A stretch of DNA of 64,000 nt, from contig JASHOH010000036.1 in NCBI GenBank assembly GCA_030041215.1, positions 1-64,000 on the forward strand. Reading direction: 5' to 3'. Below are positions 7,961-16,526 of the stretch, piece after piece. The translations under genes were made by a program, and so were the position numbers. Under the pieces are notes generated by a model, which was given only the letters and a program-made list of their open reading frames with translations, made no database searches and was not told the DNA's origin. Numbering within the stretch: position 1 is the first letter of the stretch; each line of letters begins with the position of its first letter. The stretch comes from Candidatus Sulfotelmatobacter sp. (lineage in GTDB: Bacteria > Acidobacteriota > Terriglobia > Terriglobales > Acidobacteriaceae).

Positions 7961-8042
7961 GGAAGAAATCGGGTCGCTCCTACCCACACGGCGGCAAACA
8001 AATACAACAACATGGCGCGCTCATGCGAACGGAGCAAAACAT
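7930..8042 (-). ncRNA. Candidate ~110-nt small RNA or attenuated 5' leader
   Basis: A transcript predicted from the promoter at 8049-8077 to the terminator at 7930-7960 would be about 110 nt. It holds 'gtgtgggtagg' (near 7985), which could pair with the 5' arm of the terminator hairpin (ACCCAC with GTGGGT). It also holds 'gggtaggagcgaccc', a small hairpin. It also has an ATG reading frame that could encode a leader peptide rich in hydrophobic residues running through the hairpin. I do not recognise a known RNA family. The existence of the transcript is inference from promoter plus terminator. Confidence 0.45.
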
Positions 8043-8048
8043 AAAGCA

Positions 8049-8077
8049 AGAATAGAAGCCCGCGCTTGGACTGTCAA
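8049..8077 (-). promoter_or_regulatory. Sigma-70-like promoter, TTGACA-17-TATTCT
   Basis: On the minus strand a consensus -35 (TTGACA, 8072-8077) is separated by exactly 17 bases from TATTCT (8049-8054). The predicted start is near 8042. It drives the candidate leader RNA and, on read-through, the peroxiredoxin gene. It lies in the divergent gap with the PhzF-like gene. Confidence 0.7.
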
Positions 8078-8265
8078 CAGCCGGGCCCTCATGAGCCGAA
8101 CAGCTCTGAGTGGCGTGTCAGCTGAACAACTGCCTTGTTTCCGTTTCATGATCGATTGTGGATAGAGACAATATGTCCCCAGAAATTTACAAGTTTCCAG
8201 AATCGAAACCACGGACCGCAGCATCGGTAGAGGGTTCGGCATGCCATCTTTACAAGGGGCGCTCA

Positions 8266-9159
8266 ATGACGCTGGCAAAGCGACGGCTGCAAATGACGCA
8301 ATGGGATGTTTTCACTTCGACGCCGCTGGAGGGAAACTCGCTGGCCGTATTTTTTGATGGGCGCGGGCTGAGTGACGCCGAGATGCAGGCCATTGCCAAA
8401 GAAATGAACTTGTCAGAAACAACGTTCATCTTTCCACGTGACGCGGCAACGGAGCGAGAAAAGGGCGTACGCGTAAGGATCTTCACCGTCGCCGAGGAGT
8501 TGCCCTTCGCGGGACATCCGTCGCTTGGTACTGCTTTCGCGCTGCGGGCGCAGAATCAGGCGGACAAAATCGTGCTCGATCTCAATGTCGGCAAAGTTCC
8601 GGTAAGTTTCGAAAGTGCTAATGGCAAGCCCGCGTTCGGCGAGATGACGCAGGTCGATCCGGAGTTTGGCACGCGGCACGATCGCGAGGCCGTTGCGCGC
8701 GCCACTGGCGTGCCGCTGGAAGATTTGGATGAGTCACTCCCAATTCAGACGGTGTCGACCGGTGTTCCCTTCGCCATTGCTCCGTTGAAATCTTTGCAGG
8801 CGTTGCAAAGGCTGCAAATCAATTTGAACCGGACGGGAGAATATCTGGAGAAATCCGAAGGCAAGTTTTTTTATTTTGTGAGCCGCGAAACAGTGAACCC
8901 GGAGGCCCGCTTGCAATCACGCATGCTCTTCTACAACGGCGAAGACCCCGCTACCGGATCGGCGGCGGGCTGCACTGCTGCATGGATGGTGCAGCACGGC
9001 GTGGCAAAACCCGACGAGCGCGTCTTGATCGAGCAAGGAGTGGAGATGGGGCGGCCCAGCAAAATCTTTGTGCGCGCCTCGCGCAGCGATAACCGCGTAG
9101 TTAACGTCCGCGTTGGAGGCAATTCGGTGGAAGTGATGCGCGGCGAAGTTTTCCTCTAA
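8266..9159 (+). CDS. PhzF family isomerase / epimerase-like protein
   Basis: The PhzF family folds like diaminopimelate epimerase and includes the phenazine-pathway isomerase, but most members have unknown substrates. Signatures are 'VFTSTPLEGNSLAVFFDG' near the N-terminus, 'MNLSETTFI' (containing the conserved active-site glutamate), 'GHPSLGTAFAL' and 'GEDPATGSAAG' near the C-terminus. The frame is open from 8158, but ATG at 8266 has AAGGGG seven bases upstream and places the first strand where the family expects it, giving 297 residues. There is no phenazine operon nearby, so a phenazine role is not supported. Confidence 0.85.
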   Translation: MTLAKRRLQMTQWDVFTSTPLEGNSLAVFFDGRGLSDAEMQAIAKEMNLSETTFIFPRDAATEREKGVRVRIFTVAEELPFAGHPSLGTAFALRAQNQADKIVLDLNVGKVPVSFESANGKPAFGEMTQVDPEFGTRHDREAVARATGVPLEDLDESLPIQTVSTGVPFAIAPLKSLQALQRLQINLNRTGEYLEKSEGKFFYFVSRETVNPEARLQSRMLFYNGEDPATGSAAGCTAAWMVQHGVAKPDERVLIEQGVEMGRPSKIFVRASRSDNRVVNVRVGGNSVEVMRGEVFL

Positions 9160-9365
9160 GGTGCCATGCGCCAGCGCTGAAAAATCGTGTGTTTCTTGAA
9201 CACGAATAAAGTCAATAGCCAAATCCTGCCATTTGCTTCGACGCTACTTTACAGCCGCCGCCGCGGCCAGTAGCATCAGTCTCGCTTTTTAAATTCTTCG
9301 CGAACAGAGAAAACTCCGTTTACCTGACTCACCAGCCACAGCAGGCAGCGGATCCCAGGCGGTGA

Positions 9366-9788
9366 ATGAAACCCAAGCGTACAATCCTTTGCGTAGACGA
9401 CAACGAACAGTCGCTTTCTTACCGGAAAATCATGCTGGAAACCCGCGGCTACCGGGTGGCGAGCTACTCGCATGGGGAGGAAGCACTGGAACGCTTTAAA
9501 CAGGGCGGCATCGACCTGGTGGTCACCGATATATCCATGCCAGGGATAGATGGGCCACAATTGATCGCAGCGGTAAAACATATGTCGCCGCAAACTCCTG
9601 CGATTCTTATCTCGAGCAAGGCCCGCACCTACGATCACGACTCACAGGCGGATGTGTTTCTGGCACGCGGAATGTACGCTCCTGCAGATCTACTGGAGAG
9701 AATCCGGCTGTTGCTCGTGCGGAAGCGCGGACCAAAGCGCATGCATGAGCGGAATCCTCAGCCGCCGCGGCAAATCGGAGTCGCCTAG
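9366..9788 (+). CDS. Single-domain response regulator (CheY-like receiver)
   Basis: A 140-residue protein made of one receiver domain: acidic pair in 'ILCVDDNE' (D11, D12), phosphoacceptor aspartate in 'LVVTDISMPGIDGPQL', the T/S position in 'AILISSKA', followed by a basic Pro-rich tail. The usual K in the last loop is not obvious ('FLARGMYAP'), so phosphorylation-dependent switching may be altered. There is no output domain and no histidine kinase next to it, so it probably works with a distant partner. The Shine-Dalgarno sequence is weak (GGCGG). Confidence 0.85.
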   Translation: MKPKRTILCVDDNEQSLSYRKIMLETRGYRVASYSHGEEALERFKQGGIDLVVTDISMPGIDGPQLIAAVKHMSPQTPAILISSKARTYDHDSQADVFLARGMYAPADLLERIRLLLVRKRGPKRMHERNPQPPRQIGVA

Positions 9789-9813
9789 AAGCAAACCCTT
9801 TCACCGCCGAGCA

Positions 9814-9840
9814 CGCAGAGAACGCAGAGAACGCAGAGAA
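9814..9840 (+). repeat. Three tandem copies of a 9-bp unit (cgcagagaa)
   Basis: Three exact head-to-tail copies of cgcagagaa occupy 9814-9840. They sit in the gap between the receiver gene and the ABC ATPase gene. Related 'ctttgcgg/ctctgtg' sequences occur in other gaps (17150, 24620, 46410, 49740), so this belongs to a dispersed low-complexity family. Confidence 0.7.
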
Positions 9841-9970
9841 AACATTTTCAAGGTCATCCTGCCGGCTTCTCTTTTCCTTAAGTCCCGCTTCTTGAACCCA
9901 GCGAGAATCCCTCTAGATCTCTCTGCGATCTCGGCGGTGAGTCCTTTCTATCGTGTAAGATCGAATTCAG

Positions 9971-10681
9971 ATGACTGCATTTATTGAAGCCATTGATCTG
10001 CACAAAACCTATCGTGTTGGGAAAATGGATGTGCCGGCTCTGCGAGGAGTCTCTTTTTCGGTGGAAAAGGGCGAATTCGTCAGCGTAGTAGGACCGTCCG
10101 GCAGCGGCAAATCGACCTTGTTTTATCTCTTGGGAGGGCTGACGCGGGCGGATTCGGGAAAAGTGATACTGGATGGCGAGGATATCGCGGCCCTTTCCGA
10201 CGCGGAGCGCACGCGCATGCGCAAGCGCAAGATTGGATTTGTATTCCAGAGATTTAATCTGCTCCCTACGCTCGATGCACGTTCCAACATTGCCATTGCA
10301 CAGGAAATCTCAGGCAACGGCAGCGGCGATCCTGCATTCTTTCAGCGCATTACAGAGTTATTAGGGATCAGCCAGAGACTGAATCATCTTCCCTCGGAAT
10401 TGTCAGGGGGCGAGCAGCAGCGGGTCGCGCTGGCGCGGGCTTTGATCAACAAGCCGGCGGTCGTGCTGGCGGACGAGCCGACGGGAAATCTGGACACGGA
10501 AAATTCCAATATTGTTTTGAAGATGTTGCGCCAGTCGAATCAGGAGTTGAAGCAAACCGTGCTGATGATCACTCATAATCCTGAAGCGGCGAGATATGGA
10601 GATCGAATCATTCACATGCGCGATGGCCACCTCGTGAGTGCGGAAGAAGATCCGCAATGGGCGGCGCGCACGATCGGGTAG
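9971..10681 (+). CDS. ABC transporter ATP-binding protein, MacB/LolD type
   Basis: The 236-residue ATPase has Walker A 'GPSGSGKST' (near residue 37-45), Q-loop 'FVFQRFNLLPTLDA', signature 'LSGGEQQRVALARAL', Walker B 'VVLADEPTGNLDT' and H-loop 'MITHNPEAA'. The 'RFNLLPTL' Q-loop and 'DEPTGNLD' are typical of the MacB/LolD/FtsE group, which serves MacB-type mechanotransmission permeases. No permease gene is adjacent: a repeat-rich gap and two tRNA genes follow. The partner must be encoded elsewhere or has been lost. Confidence 0.9.
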   Translation: MTAFIEAIDLHKTYRVGKMDVPALRGVSFSVEKGEFVSVVGPSGSGKSTLFYLLGGLTRADSGKVILDGEDIAALSDAERTRMRKRKIGFVFQRFNLLPTLDARSNIAIAQEISGNGSGDPAFFQRITELLGISQRLNHLPSELSGGEQQRVALARALINKPAVVLADEPTGNLDTENSNIVLKMLRQSNQELKQTVLMITHNPEAARYGDRIIHMRDGHLVSAEEDPQWAARTIG

Positions 10682-10812
10682 CTCGGGAGCTTCGCTTGAC
10701 TGGACAGCCCCTTCGGCTTCGCCAGATCAGGAGGCGTCCCTGGATGGCCAGGGGGCGTTGTCGCATGATGGTGGTGGTTGGAAAGCTCCATCGTGTAAAA
10801 TGGGTGTGCTGA

Positions 10813-10887
<75 letters not shown>

Positions 10888-10973
10888 GATCTTTTTTCCT
10901 CTGCCTCATCAGTCATCCCGGACAGGCTGAGCAGTTGGACATTTCCACCGTGAAACGCTAAGTTAATGCATAG

Positions 10974-11048
10974 GGCGCGGTACCCAAGTGGTAAGGGAGA
11001 GGTCTGCAAAACCTTTATGCGTCGGTTCGATTCCGACCCGCGCCTCCA
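10974..11048 (+). tRNA. tRNA-Cys (GCA)
   Basis: A complete cloverleaf: acceptor GGCGCGG pairs with CCGCGCC, anticodon loop CTGCAAA (anticodon GCA), T-arm 'gtcggttcgattccgac' and encoded CCA at 11046-11048. It lies 86 bases after tRNA-Gly, probably in one transcript. Confidence 0.97.
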
Positions 11049-11141
11049 GATTTTCTTCGCTCGCCATTCCGTTTGGCGGCCCAGGTTTTCTCCTCTTAAG
11101 ACTCGGGCAATCATGCGCGCGCTTAGGGGATTGCCTTGTTC

Positions 11142-11477
11142 CTAGGTTGTGGTAGGTGCCGCTGGCGCCGCGGGCGCTGCCGGCGGCGCGCTATCCGGAA
11201 TCCCTTCATTCACCAGATCCTTCAACTCCTTGCTGGGCTTGAAGAATGGAATCTTCTTGGCGGGCACTTCGACTTTCTCGCCGGTCTTGGGATTGCGCCC
11301 GGTGCGCGGTTTGCGCTGGCGCGTGCGGAAGCTGCCGAAGCCGCGAATTTCGATTTTGTCACCTGCGCGCAGCGAGCGCACCACGCTGTCAAAGATGGTT
11401 TCCACGATCACTTCGCTGTCTTTGCGCGTAAGTTCTGCTAAACGCGAGACTTCATCGATTAGATCGGCTTTTGTCAT
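11142..11477 (-). CDS. HU/IHF family DNA-bending protein with Ala/Pro-rich tail
   Basis: The 90-residue HU core is complete: 'MTKADLIDEVSRLAELTRKDSEVIVETIFDS' forms the helical dimer body (split here by name only), then 'GDKIEIRGFGSF' and the DNA-binding arm 'GRNPKTGEKVEVPAKKIPFFKPSKEL'. The arm tip 'RNPKTG' carries the intercalating proline region. The frame extends upstream to 11549, but ATG at 11477 has GGAAGG seven bases before it and matches the family start. A 20-residue tail of Ala, Pro and Thr repeats (APPAAPAAPAAPTTT-like) is an uncommon addition, perhaps flexible. Confidence 0.93.
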   Translation of the reverse strand: MTKADLIDEVSRLAELTRKDSEVIVETIFDSVVRSLRAGDKIEIRGFGSFRTRQRKPRTGRNPKTGEKVEVPAKKIPFFKPSKELKDLVNEGIPDSAPPAAPAAPAAPTTT

Positions 11478-11625
11478 AGGCTGCCTTCCGCTTTCAACCG
11501 GGGGATAAAGTTCAACGCTGAAGGCGGATTGCCGCCTCAGCAACCTCATAACCTTCTCAAATTTCAGGGGTTAATGCAAGTTATGGATTTGGAACCCGCA
11601 ATCCCGCCACGGGAATGTGGGTAGA

Positions 11626-12291
11626 TTAAGTGGCAGATTCTGCGTGAACCCGCTTCCAGTCCAGGCCGTAAATAATCGCGCTCAAAATCACGGGAAAAGC
11701 AATCCAGTCAGCGATCATCGCCCGCGGAGGCGGGGGAATGACGAGGCCAAGCTGCGTCCAGGTAAGAGCCAGCACGATCAACGTCACCAGAATCACTCCG
11801 TACCGGCTGATAGCCGAGCCAGCGGCCGCTTTCCAGTACAACGCTGCTCCTACCAGAGTCATAACAGTTTCAAGTGTTAGCTCCAAAGGCAGGTTTCGGT
11901 AGAGTCCCAAACCAATTTTAGGAGAACTTTCACCCGCCAGCGGCAGCCCGGCCACATGCACTAGCGCATCAAGGACAAAGTGAGACAGCACGAGCGCCGC
12001 GATCACCAGGAAAACTCGCTGACGGGCTGAACCATACGGCCAGGAAATCAGCAATCCGAGAAGCACGCCCCAGAGAATCAAAGGCAACAAACCATGGGAG
12101 TAGGGAAACGTAAATAGAAAATAGTGTTTGGAAGCAAAATCTGGAGGCACAGTCGCATGCTCGAGTCCAAAGTAAGCAAAGATGCCAAGCAGGAAATCAG
12201 CCAGCAACGCAGCAAATACCAGCCACCCGGCATTCACTCGCGGCGCAGCTTTGGCTGCTCCGATTGCCACCGCCACGTGACCGACGCCCAT
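11626..12291 (-). CDS. Integral membrane protein, YdjM/DUF457-like (predicted membrane-bound metal-dependent hydrolase)
   Basis: The 221-residue protein has five to six hydrophobic segments. Motifs include 'MGVGHVAVAIGAA' at the start, 'LLADFLLGIFAY' and 'SHFVLDALVH', the His/Asp pattern that suggests the YdjM-like group of membrane proteins with a putative metal site. The biochemical role of that group is not established. It lies 33 bases downstream of sppA on the same strand and may be co-transcribed with it. Family assignment is moderate. Confidence 0.6.
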   Translation of the reverse strand: MGVGHVAVAIGAAKAAPRVNAGWLVFAALLADFLLGIFAYFGLEHATVPPDFASKHYFLFTFPYSHGLLPLILWGVLLGLLISWPYGSARQRVFLVIAALVLSHFVLDALVHVAGLPLAGESSPKIGLGLYRNLPLELTLETVMTLVGAALYWKAAAGSAISRYGVILVTLIVLALTWTQLGLVIPPPPRAMIADWIAFPVILSAIIYGLDWKRVHAESAT

Positions 12292-12324
12292 GAACGCCCC
12301 TGTCTGTTCGGAATGTAGAAGAAA

Positions 12325-13236
12325 TCACTTCCACAGATAGTAGAATCCCACCTGCTTTTCCAGCATCTTCTCGCGGTCGGGGAGATAGCGCGCCGCATCG
12401 CCCAGAATCCAATCGAGCAAGGTCATGCGGCGTTCCTTCTCCGGCCGCACCAGCGTGGGCTCTCCTGATATGCCAACTAACTTTGCTGTGTCCTTGACCG
12501 CAGCCTCGAAGTCGCCGATATTGTCAATCAGCTTCATCGGCAGCGCCTGCTCGCCGGTCCACACTTTGCCATCGGCGATGGCTTTGACATCCTCCACTTT
12601 CAAGTTCCGCCCAGTTGCCACGGCCTGCACAAACTGGCCGTACATGTTGTCGATCAGCGATTGCATGTAGGCTTTCTCGGCAGGCGTGAGGTCGCGGGCG
12701 GGATTGCCTGTATCTTTAAACTCCCCGGTCTTGAGGACAACATCTTTCAGCTTGGCCCACTTGAGCAGATCGCCATAGTTCACCCACTGCGCGATGACGC
12801 CGATCGATCCCACAATGCTGCCCTGGTCGGCATAAATTTTTGTCGCGGCGGAAGAAATGTAATACGCTCCGCTGGCGCCGACGGTCTCAATCGATACGAC
12901 AACCGGCTTCTTCTTCTCTTCGCGAATACGTTTGACTTCGCGAAAAATCTCCTCCGACGCGGCTACGCCGCCTCCGGGCGAGTTCACATGCAGGATGATC
13001 GCCTTCACGGAAGAATCGTCGGCAAAGCGCTTCAATTGCCCGGCTACTGGCTGCGGCGAGAGGATGATGCCCTCGAGATCAACGACAGCGATGCGGTCGC
13101 CAAAGCCGCCAAATCCGGCTTCAACGCCGCTGGCGCGCAAAGTCATATAAATCAGCGACAACACGACGAAAGCGTAAAGAAGGAAAGCGCCAGCGCCGAT
13201 CACAATCCACAGTGTGCGGGAACGTCGGTCAGACAT
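12325..13236 (-). CDS. sppA: Signal peptide peptidase SppA, 36K type
   Basis: This membrane-anchored serine protease degrades cleaved signal peptides. One N-terminal membrane segment ('TLWIVIGAGAFLLYAFVV') is followed by the crotonase-like S49 core. Features are 'HVNSPGGGVAASEEI', 'VGASGAYYISSAA' (catalytic serine region), 'GSIVGSIGV' and the stretch 'KDTGNPARDLTPAEKAYMQ', which lies near the expected lysine general base. At about 303 residues it is the short single-domain form. The start is uncertain: ATG at 13269 gives 11 more residues with AAGG close upstream; ATG at 13236 fits the usual short n-region. Confidence 0.9.
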   Translation of the reverse strand: MSDRRSRTLWIVIGAGAFLLYAFVVLSLIYMTLRASGVEAGFGGFGDRIAVVDLEGIILSPQPVAGQLKRFADDSSVKAIILHVNSPGGGVAASEEIFREVKRIREEKKKPVVVSIETVGASGAYYISSAATKIYADQGSIVGSIGVIAQWVNYGDLLKWAKLKDVVLKTGEFKDTGNPARDLTPAEKAYMQSLIDNMYGQFVQAVATGRNLKVEDVKAIADGKVWTGEQALPMKLIDNIGDFEAAVKDTAKLVGISGEPTLVRPEKERRMTLLDWILGDAARYLPDREKMLEKQVGFYYLWK

Positions 13237-13322
13237 GGGGAAAGTGTAGCACCAAGCGAGTTTTTCCATGAGCCTTCGACGGCGGGCCTTTCTTACGCCA
13301 GCAGCTTAATTGTGAGCAAAGA

Positions 13323-14249
13323 TTATGGGGTCACGATCTTCAGAGCGGCTCGATGCACGCTGATCTCCACCGGGGTGCGGCAGACGAATTCGCCGTCGGC
13401 ATAAATGTCGAGTGGGCTCTCGGTTTCCACTCGCAGGCGCTCAGCGCGGAAGTATTCGACGCCTGTGATCTTCAGATGGCGGCCGGAATAGACCGTAGGA
13501 AACATGCAGAACAGCTTGAGCGCATCAATGCCGGCGATCACGCAAACGTCAAGTTCACCATCGTCAACCTTTGCTTGCGGCGCGATCTTCATGCCGTCGC
13601 CGTAAGTGGAGGCGTTGGCGAAAGCGGCAAGAATTGTTGGTTTGTTGCTTCGGATCGTCCACGAGGACGCGGCATCAGGAATTGAAATCTTCGTCGGAAT
13701 GGGCGCAAAACGAAAAACTGTTGGAAGCACGGTGAGTGCATAGCCGCCGTGTCCGCGCAGCCAACGCGGCAGTTCGTTCGCGCGGCGCGCCACTTCGCTG
13801 CTCAGGCCGATCCCGGCCACGGTGCAGAAGTAGCGAGCGCTGAGTTGGGCGTGTTCAGTCGTGCCGTGCGCGGCCGAATGTGCAACTGCTTTTTCGATTA
13901 ATGGAGAGATGCTTCCGACATCGATGACCCGGACATTATTCTGATGTTCGCAAAATCTCCGCCATGCATTCAGCGAATTGCGGACACCTCGCATCCCGAG
14001 CGCGCGGGCGAAATCATTTCCGCTGCCGGCAGGAACGATGAGCACGGGGAGCGCAAGTTTAGCTAACTGACTGAGATGCCGATGAATCGTGCCGTCGCCG
14101 CCAAAGAGCAGAACGACGTCGGCCCGATCGCTTGCCGCAGGCAATCCGATGCGCCAATCGATTTGGAACGAGGATTTTCGTGCGATGCTCTGAAACGGTT
14201 CGAGAGACTTCGTAGAACACCCCAGCCCGAATATGACCGCCGCGCGCAT
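13323..14249 (-). CDS. Diacylglycerol kinase-like lipid kinase (YegS/LCB5 family)
   Basis: The protein has the ATP-binding signature 'LLFGGDGTIHRHLSQL', then 'VPAGSGNDFARALG', and a C-terminal domain with 'TVAGIGLSSEVARRANELP', 'NASTYGDGMKIAPQAKVDDGELDV' and 'YADGEFV'. These mark soluble lipid kinases that phosphorylate diacylglycerol or related lipids. The frame is open for another 118 codons upstream to 14603, but that part is translated repeat (for example DSRPRLSGRA and AGQPRAAVPTW). The start is therefore set at ATG 14249 (MRAAVIFGLG), giving 308 residues. The N-terminal strand is followed directly by the kinase core, as expected. Confidence 0.85.
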   Translation of the reverse strand: MRAAVIFGLGCSTKSLEPFQSIARKSSFQIDWRIGLPAASDRADVVLLFGGDGTIHRHLSQLAKLALPVLIVPAGSGNDFARALGMRGVRNSLNAWRRFCEHQNNVRVIDVGSISPLIEKAVAHSAAHGTTEHAQLSARYFCTVAGIGLSSEVARRANELPRWLRGHGGYALTVLPTVFRFAPIPTKISIPDAASSWTIRSNKPTILAAFANASTYGDGMKIAPQAKVDDGELDVCVIAGIDALKLFCMFPTVYSGRHLKITGVEYFRAERLRVETESPLDIYADGEFVCRTPVEISVHRAALKIVTP

Positions 14250-14328
14250 GTGCGCGGATGAGAGTAGCACATGCCACGCAGGGACATTGCGCTCTCGCGT
14301 AGGGGTAGCCGCTCGAACCACGAACCAT

Positions 14329-14518
14329 GTAGGGACAGCCGCCCTCGGCTGTCCGGCGGGGCGAAGCCGCGCGGCGGTTTTGATTGTAGCGAGAAGAGCC
14401 TCAATGCCCAGCTGTTCAGGGAAAGTTTTGTTGCTGTTCGTTCCAACTTGGGAATTAAGCAGGGCGCTGGCACCGGCGAGCTGCGCTCGCCCGGACAGCC
14501 GAGGGCGGCTGTCCCTAC
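14329..14518. repeat. 190-bp composite element with 28-bp perfect terminal inverted repeats
   Basis: Positions 14329-14356 and 14491-14518 are exact reverse complements, 28 of 28 bases; each end is itself the palindromic 'cagccgccctcggctg' family unit. The 134 bases between them carry no stop-free gene of their own that looks real. The element sits between the lipid-kinase gene and tyrS. Transcribed, it would form a very long hairpin. Confidence 0.85.
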
Positions 14519-14530
14519 GTGGCTTGCGGC

Positions 14531-15799
14531 TCACCAACTGACGATCGCGGTCTTCAGTTGTCGGCCGACTCGTAACACCAACCTCGCCGGAGGTGGGGCA
14601 CAATACTCGATGAGAAACTGTTTGAGCACGTCATCGCCGAGCCTGACTGAGCCTTGTTTAAGTTTTCTGCCGGCCTCAGTTACCGAAGCTGCGAGCCCAC
14701 AGCGCGTTAGTAGACGATCTGCCCTAATCGTCGCACAGTCCCCGCGGTCAGGTGTATTAGCAACGTACCCACCGATCTCGCTAAGAGTAATGAAGACCTC
14801 TTCGGCGTCCTCCGGCACCTCATTCTGCTGAAACTGCTTCGCCCAATCCTCTCCCGCCTTCGCCGCAGCTTCTGCTGAATGAAAATCCGACACAATCCGG
14901 CGCGCCAGGCCTTTCTTTGCCTGCATGGGGTGTGTCTCCCGCTTCATCTTCTCGATCTCAGCGAGCGACACATCCGTGACCAGTTCGTAGTAGCGCCACA
15001 TCATCTCGTCGGAGATGCTCATGATCTTGCCGTACATCTCGAGCGGCGGTTCGTCAATGCCGATCGCATTGCCCAACGACTTCGACATTTTCTGCACGCC
15101 GTCGAGGCCCTCCAGAATCGGCGTAGTCAGCACTACCTGCGATTCCTGCCCGTACGCGCGTTGCAGCTCGCGCCCCACGAGCAAATTAAATTTCTGATCC
15201 GTACCGCCGAGCTCGACATCAGCCTCCAGCGCGACCGAGTCGTATCCCTGCACCAACGGATACAGCAGTTCATGGAGCGAGATCGGTTTTTCCTCCTGAA
15301 AGCGCTTATGAAAATCTTCGCGCTCCAAAAGCTGCGAAACCGTATACTTTGCCAGCAGCCGCACGAACTCATCGGAGCTCATGGGGCCGAACCAGCGGCG
15401 ATTGAAATCGACAACTGTTTTTTTAGGATCGAGAATCTTGAACACCTGCGCCTTGTAAGTTTCAGCGTTCTCCTCGATCTGCTCGCGGGTCAACGGAGGA
15501 CGCGTGGCCGACCGCCCGGTGGGATCACCGATCATGCCGGTGAAGTCGCCAATCAGAAAAATGGCTGTATGACCCAGGTCCTGAAAATGTTTCAGCTTGC
15601 GAAGAACAACCGTGTGGCCTAGGTGCAAGTCGGGAGCGGTCGGATCCATCCCGAGCTTCACGCGTAAAGGTTTGCCCAAAGCCCGCGACTTTTCCAGCTT
15701 GGCGCGCAATTCGGGCTCGCGGATAATTTCCGCCGCACCTTTTTTCAGATATGTCAGTTGCTCTTCAACCGGGGCAAATGTGAGCATGGGAACAGACAT
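14531..15799 (-). CDS. tyrS: Tyrosyl-tRNA synthetase
   Basis: Class I synthetase that charges tRNA-Tyr. The HIGH motif is 'HLGHTV' (near residue 59), the tyrosine pocket includes '[16 protein letters not shown]', '[19 protein letters not shown]' binds substrate, and KMSKS is intact in '[13 protein letters not shown]'. A C-terminal S4 RNA-binding domain begins near residue 350 ('[20 protein letters not shown]'). The sequence pattern fits the TyrZ-like type. Start is ATG at 15799 (MSVPM). The 422 residues are normal. The stop lies 13 bases from the inverted-repeat element. Confidence 0.96.
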   Translation of the reverse strand: MSVPMLTFAPVEEQLTYLKKGAAEIIREPELRAKLEKSRALGKPLRVKLGMDPTAPDLHLGHTVVLRKLKHFQDLGHTAIFLIGDFTGMIGDPTGRSATRPPLTREQIEENAETYKAQVFKILDPKKTVVDFNRRWFGPMSSDEFVRLLAKYTVSQLLEREDFHKRFQEEKPISLHELLYPLVQGYDSVALEADVELGGTDQKFNLLVGRELQRAYGQESQVVLTTPILEGLDGVQKMSKSLGNAIGIDEPPLEMYGKIMSISDEMMWRYYELVTDVSLAEIEKMKRETHPMQAKKGLARRIVSDFHSAEAAAKAGEDWAKQFQQNEVPEDAEEVFITLSEIGGYVANTPDRGDCATIRADRLLTRCGLAASVTEAGRKLKQGSVRLGDDVLKQFLIEYCAPPPARLVLRVGRQLKTAIVSW

Positions 15800-15868
15800 T
15801 ATAAGGAATGTAGACGGAAGAAGTCAGAAAGCAGAAGTTAGAATCTCTGAAGGCGATGGTCTTCAAGA

Positions 15869-16435
15869 ATGAAGCCACCGATTCATATTCGAAAGGCGAC
15901 CGCAAAGGACATTCCGCGCTTGCGCGAGGTGATCGAGGTGTCAGTGCGCGGCTTGCAGGCCGCAGACTATTCGCCCGCGCAAATTGAAGGAGCGCTGAAG
16001 TCAGTCTATGGCGTCGACAGTCAGCTCATTGCCGATGAAACGTACTTCGTTGCTGAAATCGAGTCGCAGGAAGGCAAACCCACGATCGTTGCCTGCGGCG
16101 GATGGAGCAAACGAAAAACTCTGTATGGAGGTGATCAGTTTGCAGCGCGTGAAGATTCGCTGCTCGATCCGTCCCGCGATGCCGCGAAGATTCGCGCGTT
16201 CTTTGTGCATCCCAACTGGGCGCGCCGCGGCATCGGCGGAATCATTCTGGAAGCCTGCGAGAAAGCGGCCCTGGACGCCGGATTCACTCGCCTTGAGATG
16301 GGGGCAACTTTGAGCGGCGTGCCTTTTTATCGAGCCAAGGGGTATGAGGAAATCGAAAATCAGGCAGCGCCGCTAGGGAATGGTGAAGTATTGCCGATCG
16401 TGCGAATGGGGAAGCAAGTGGGATTGCGGCGTTAG
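15869..16435 (+). CDS. GNAT family N-acetyltransferase
   Basis: A 188-residue acyl-CoA transferase. The core has 'IRKATAKDIPRLREVIEVSV' at the N-terminus, 'IRAFFVHPNWARRGIGGIILEACEKAA' (acetyl-CoA pyrophosphate loop R/Q-x-x-G-x-G/A as RRGIGG) and 'LEMGATLSGVPFYRAKGYEEIE' at the end, all in the expected order. The substrate cannot be predicted. It is divergent from tyrS with a 69-base gap. A diverged copy of the 28-bp repeat family follows the stop. Confidence 0.88.
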   Translation: MKPPIHIRKATAKDIPRLREVIEVSVRGLQAADYSPAQIEGALKSVYGVDSQLIADETYFVAEIESQEGKPTIVACGGWSKRKTLYGGDQFAAREDSLLDPSRDAAKIRAFFVHPNWARRGIGGIILEACEKAALDAGFTRLEMGATLSGVPFYRAKGYEEIENQAAPLGNGEVLPIVRMGKQVGLRR

Positions 16436-16526
16436 AGCTTATGTAGGGACATCCGCCCTCGAAAGCCTGCCCTGAGCAAGCGGAGCGCGCCGATGGGTCC
16501 GGGCGAGCGCAGCTCGCCTCCCGGTA

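Noticed and set aside
8158-8265. 36-residue N-terminal extension of the PhzF-like protein
   Set aside because: The added residues do not fit the family fold, and ATG 8266 has a better Shine-Dalgarno sequence.
9814-9840. CRISPR-like tandem repeat
   Set aside because: The units are 9 bp and directly adjacent with no spacers. No cas genes are present in the window, and I saw no array of 25-40 bp repeats with unique spacers anywhere.
14250-14603. 118-codon N-terminal extension of the lipid kinase
   Set aside because: The frame is open, but the residues come from the repeat element and the 3' end of tyrS; the family start is at 14249.
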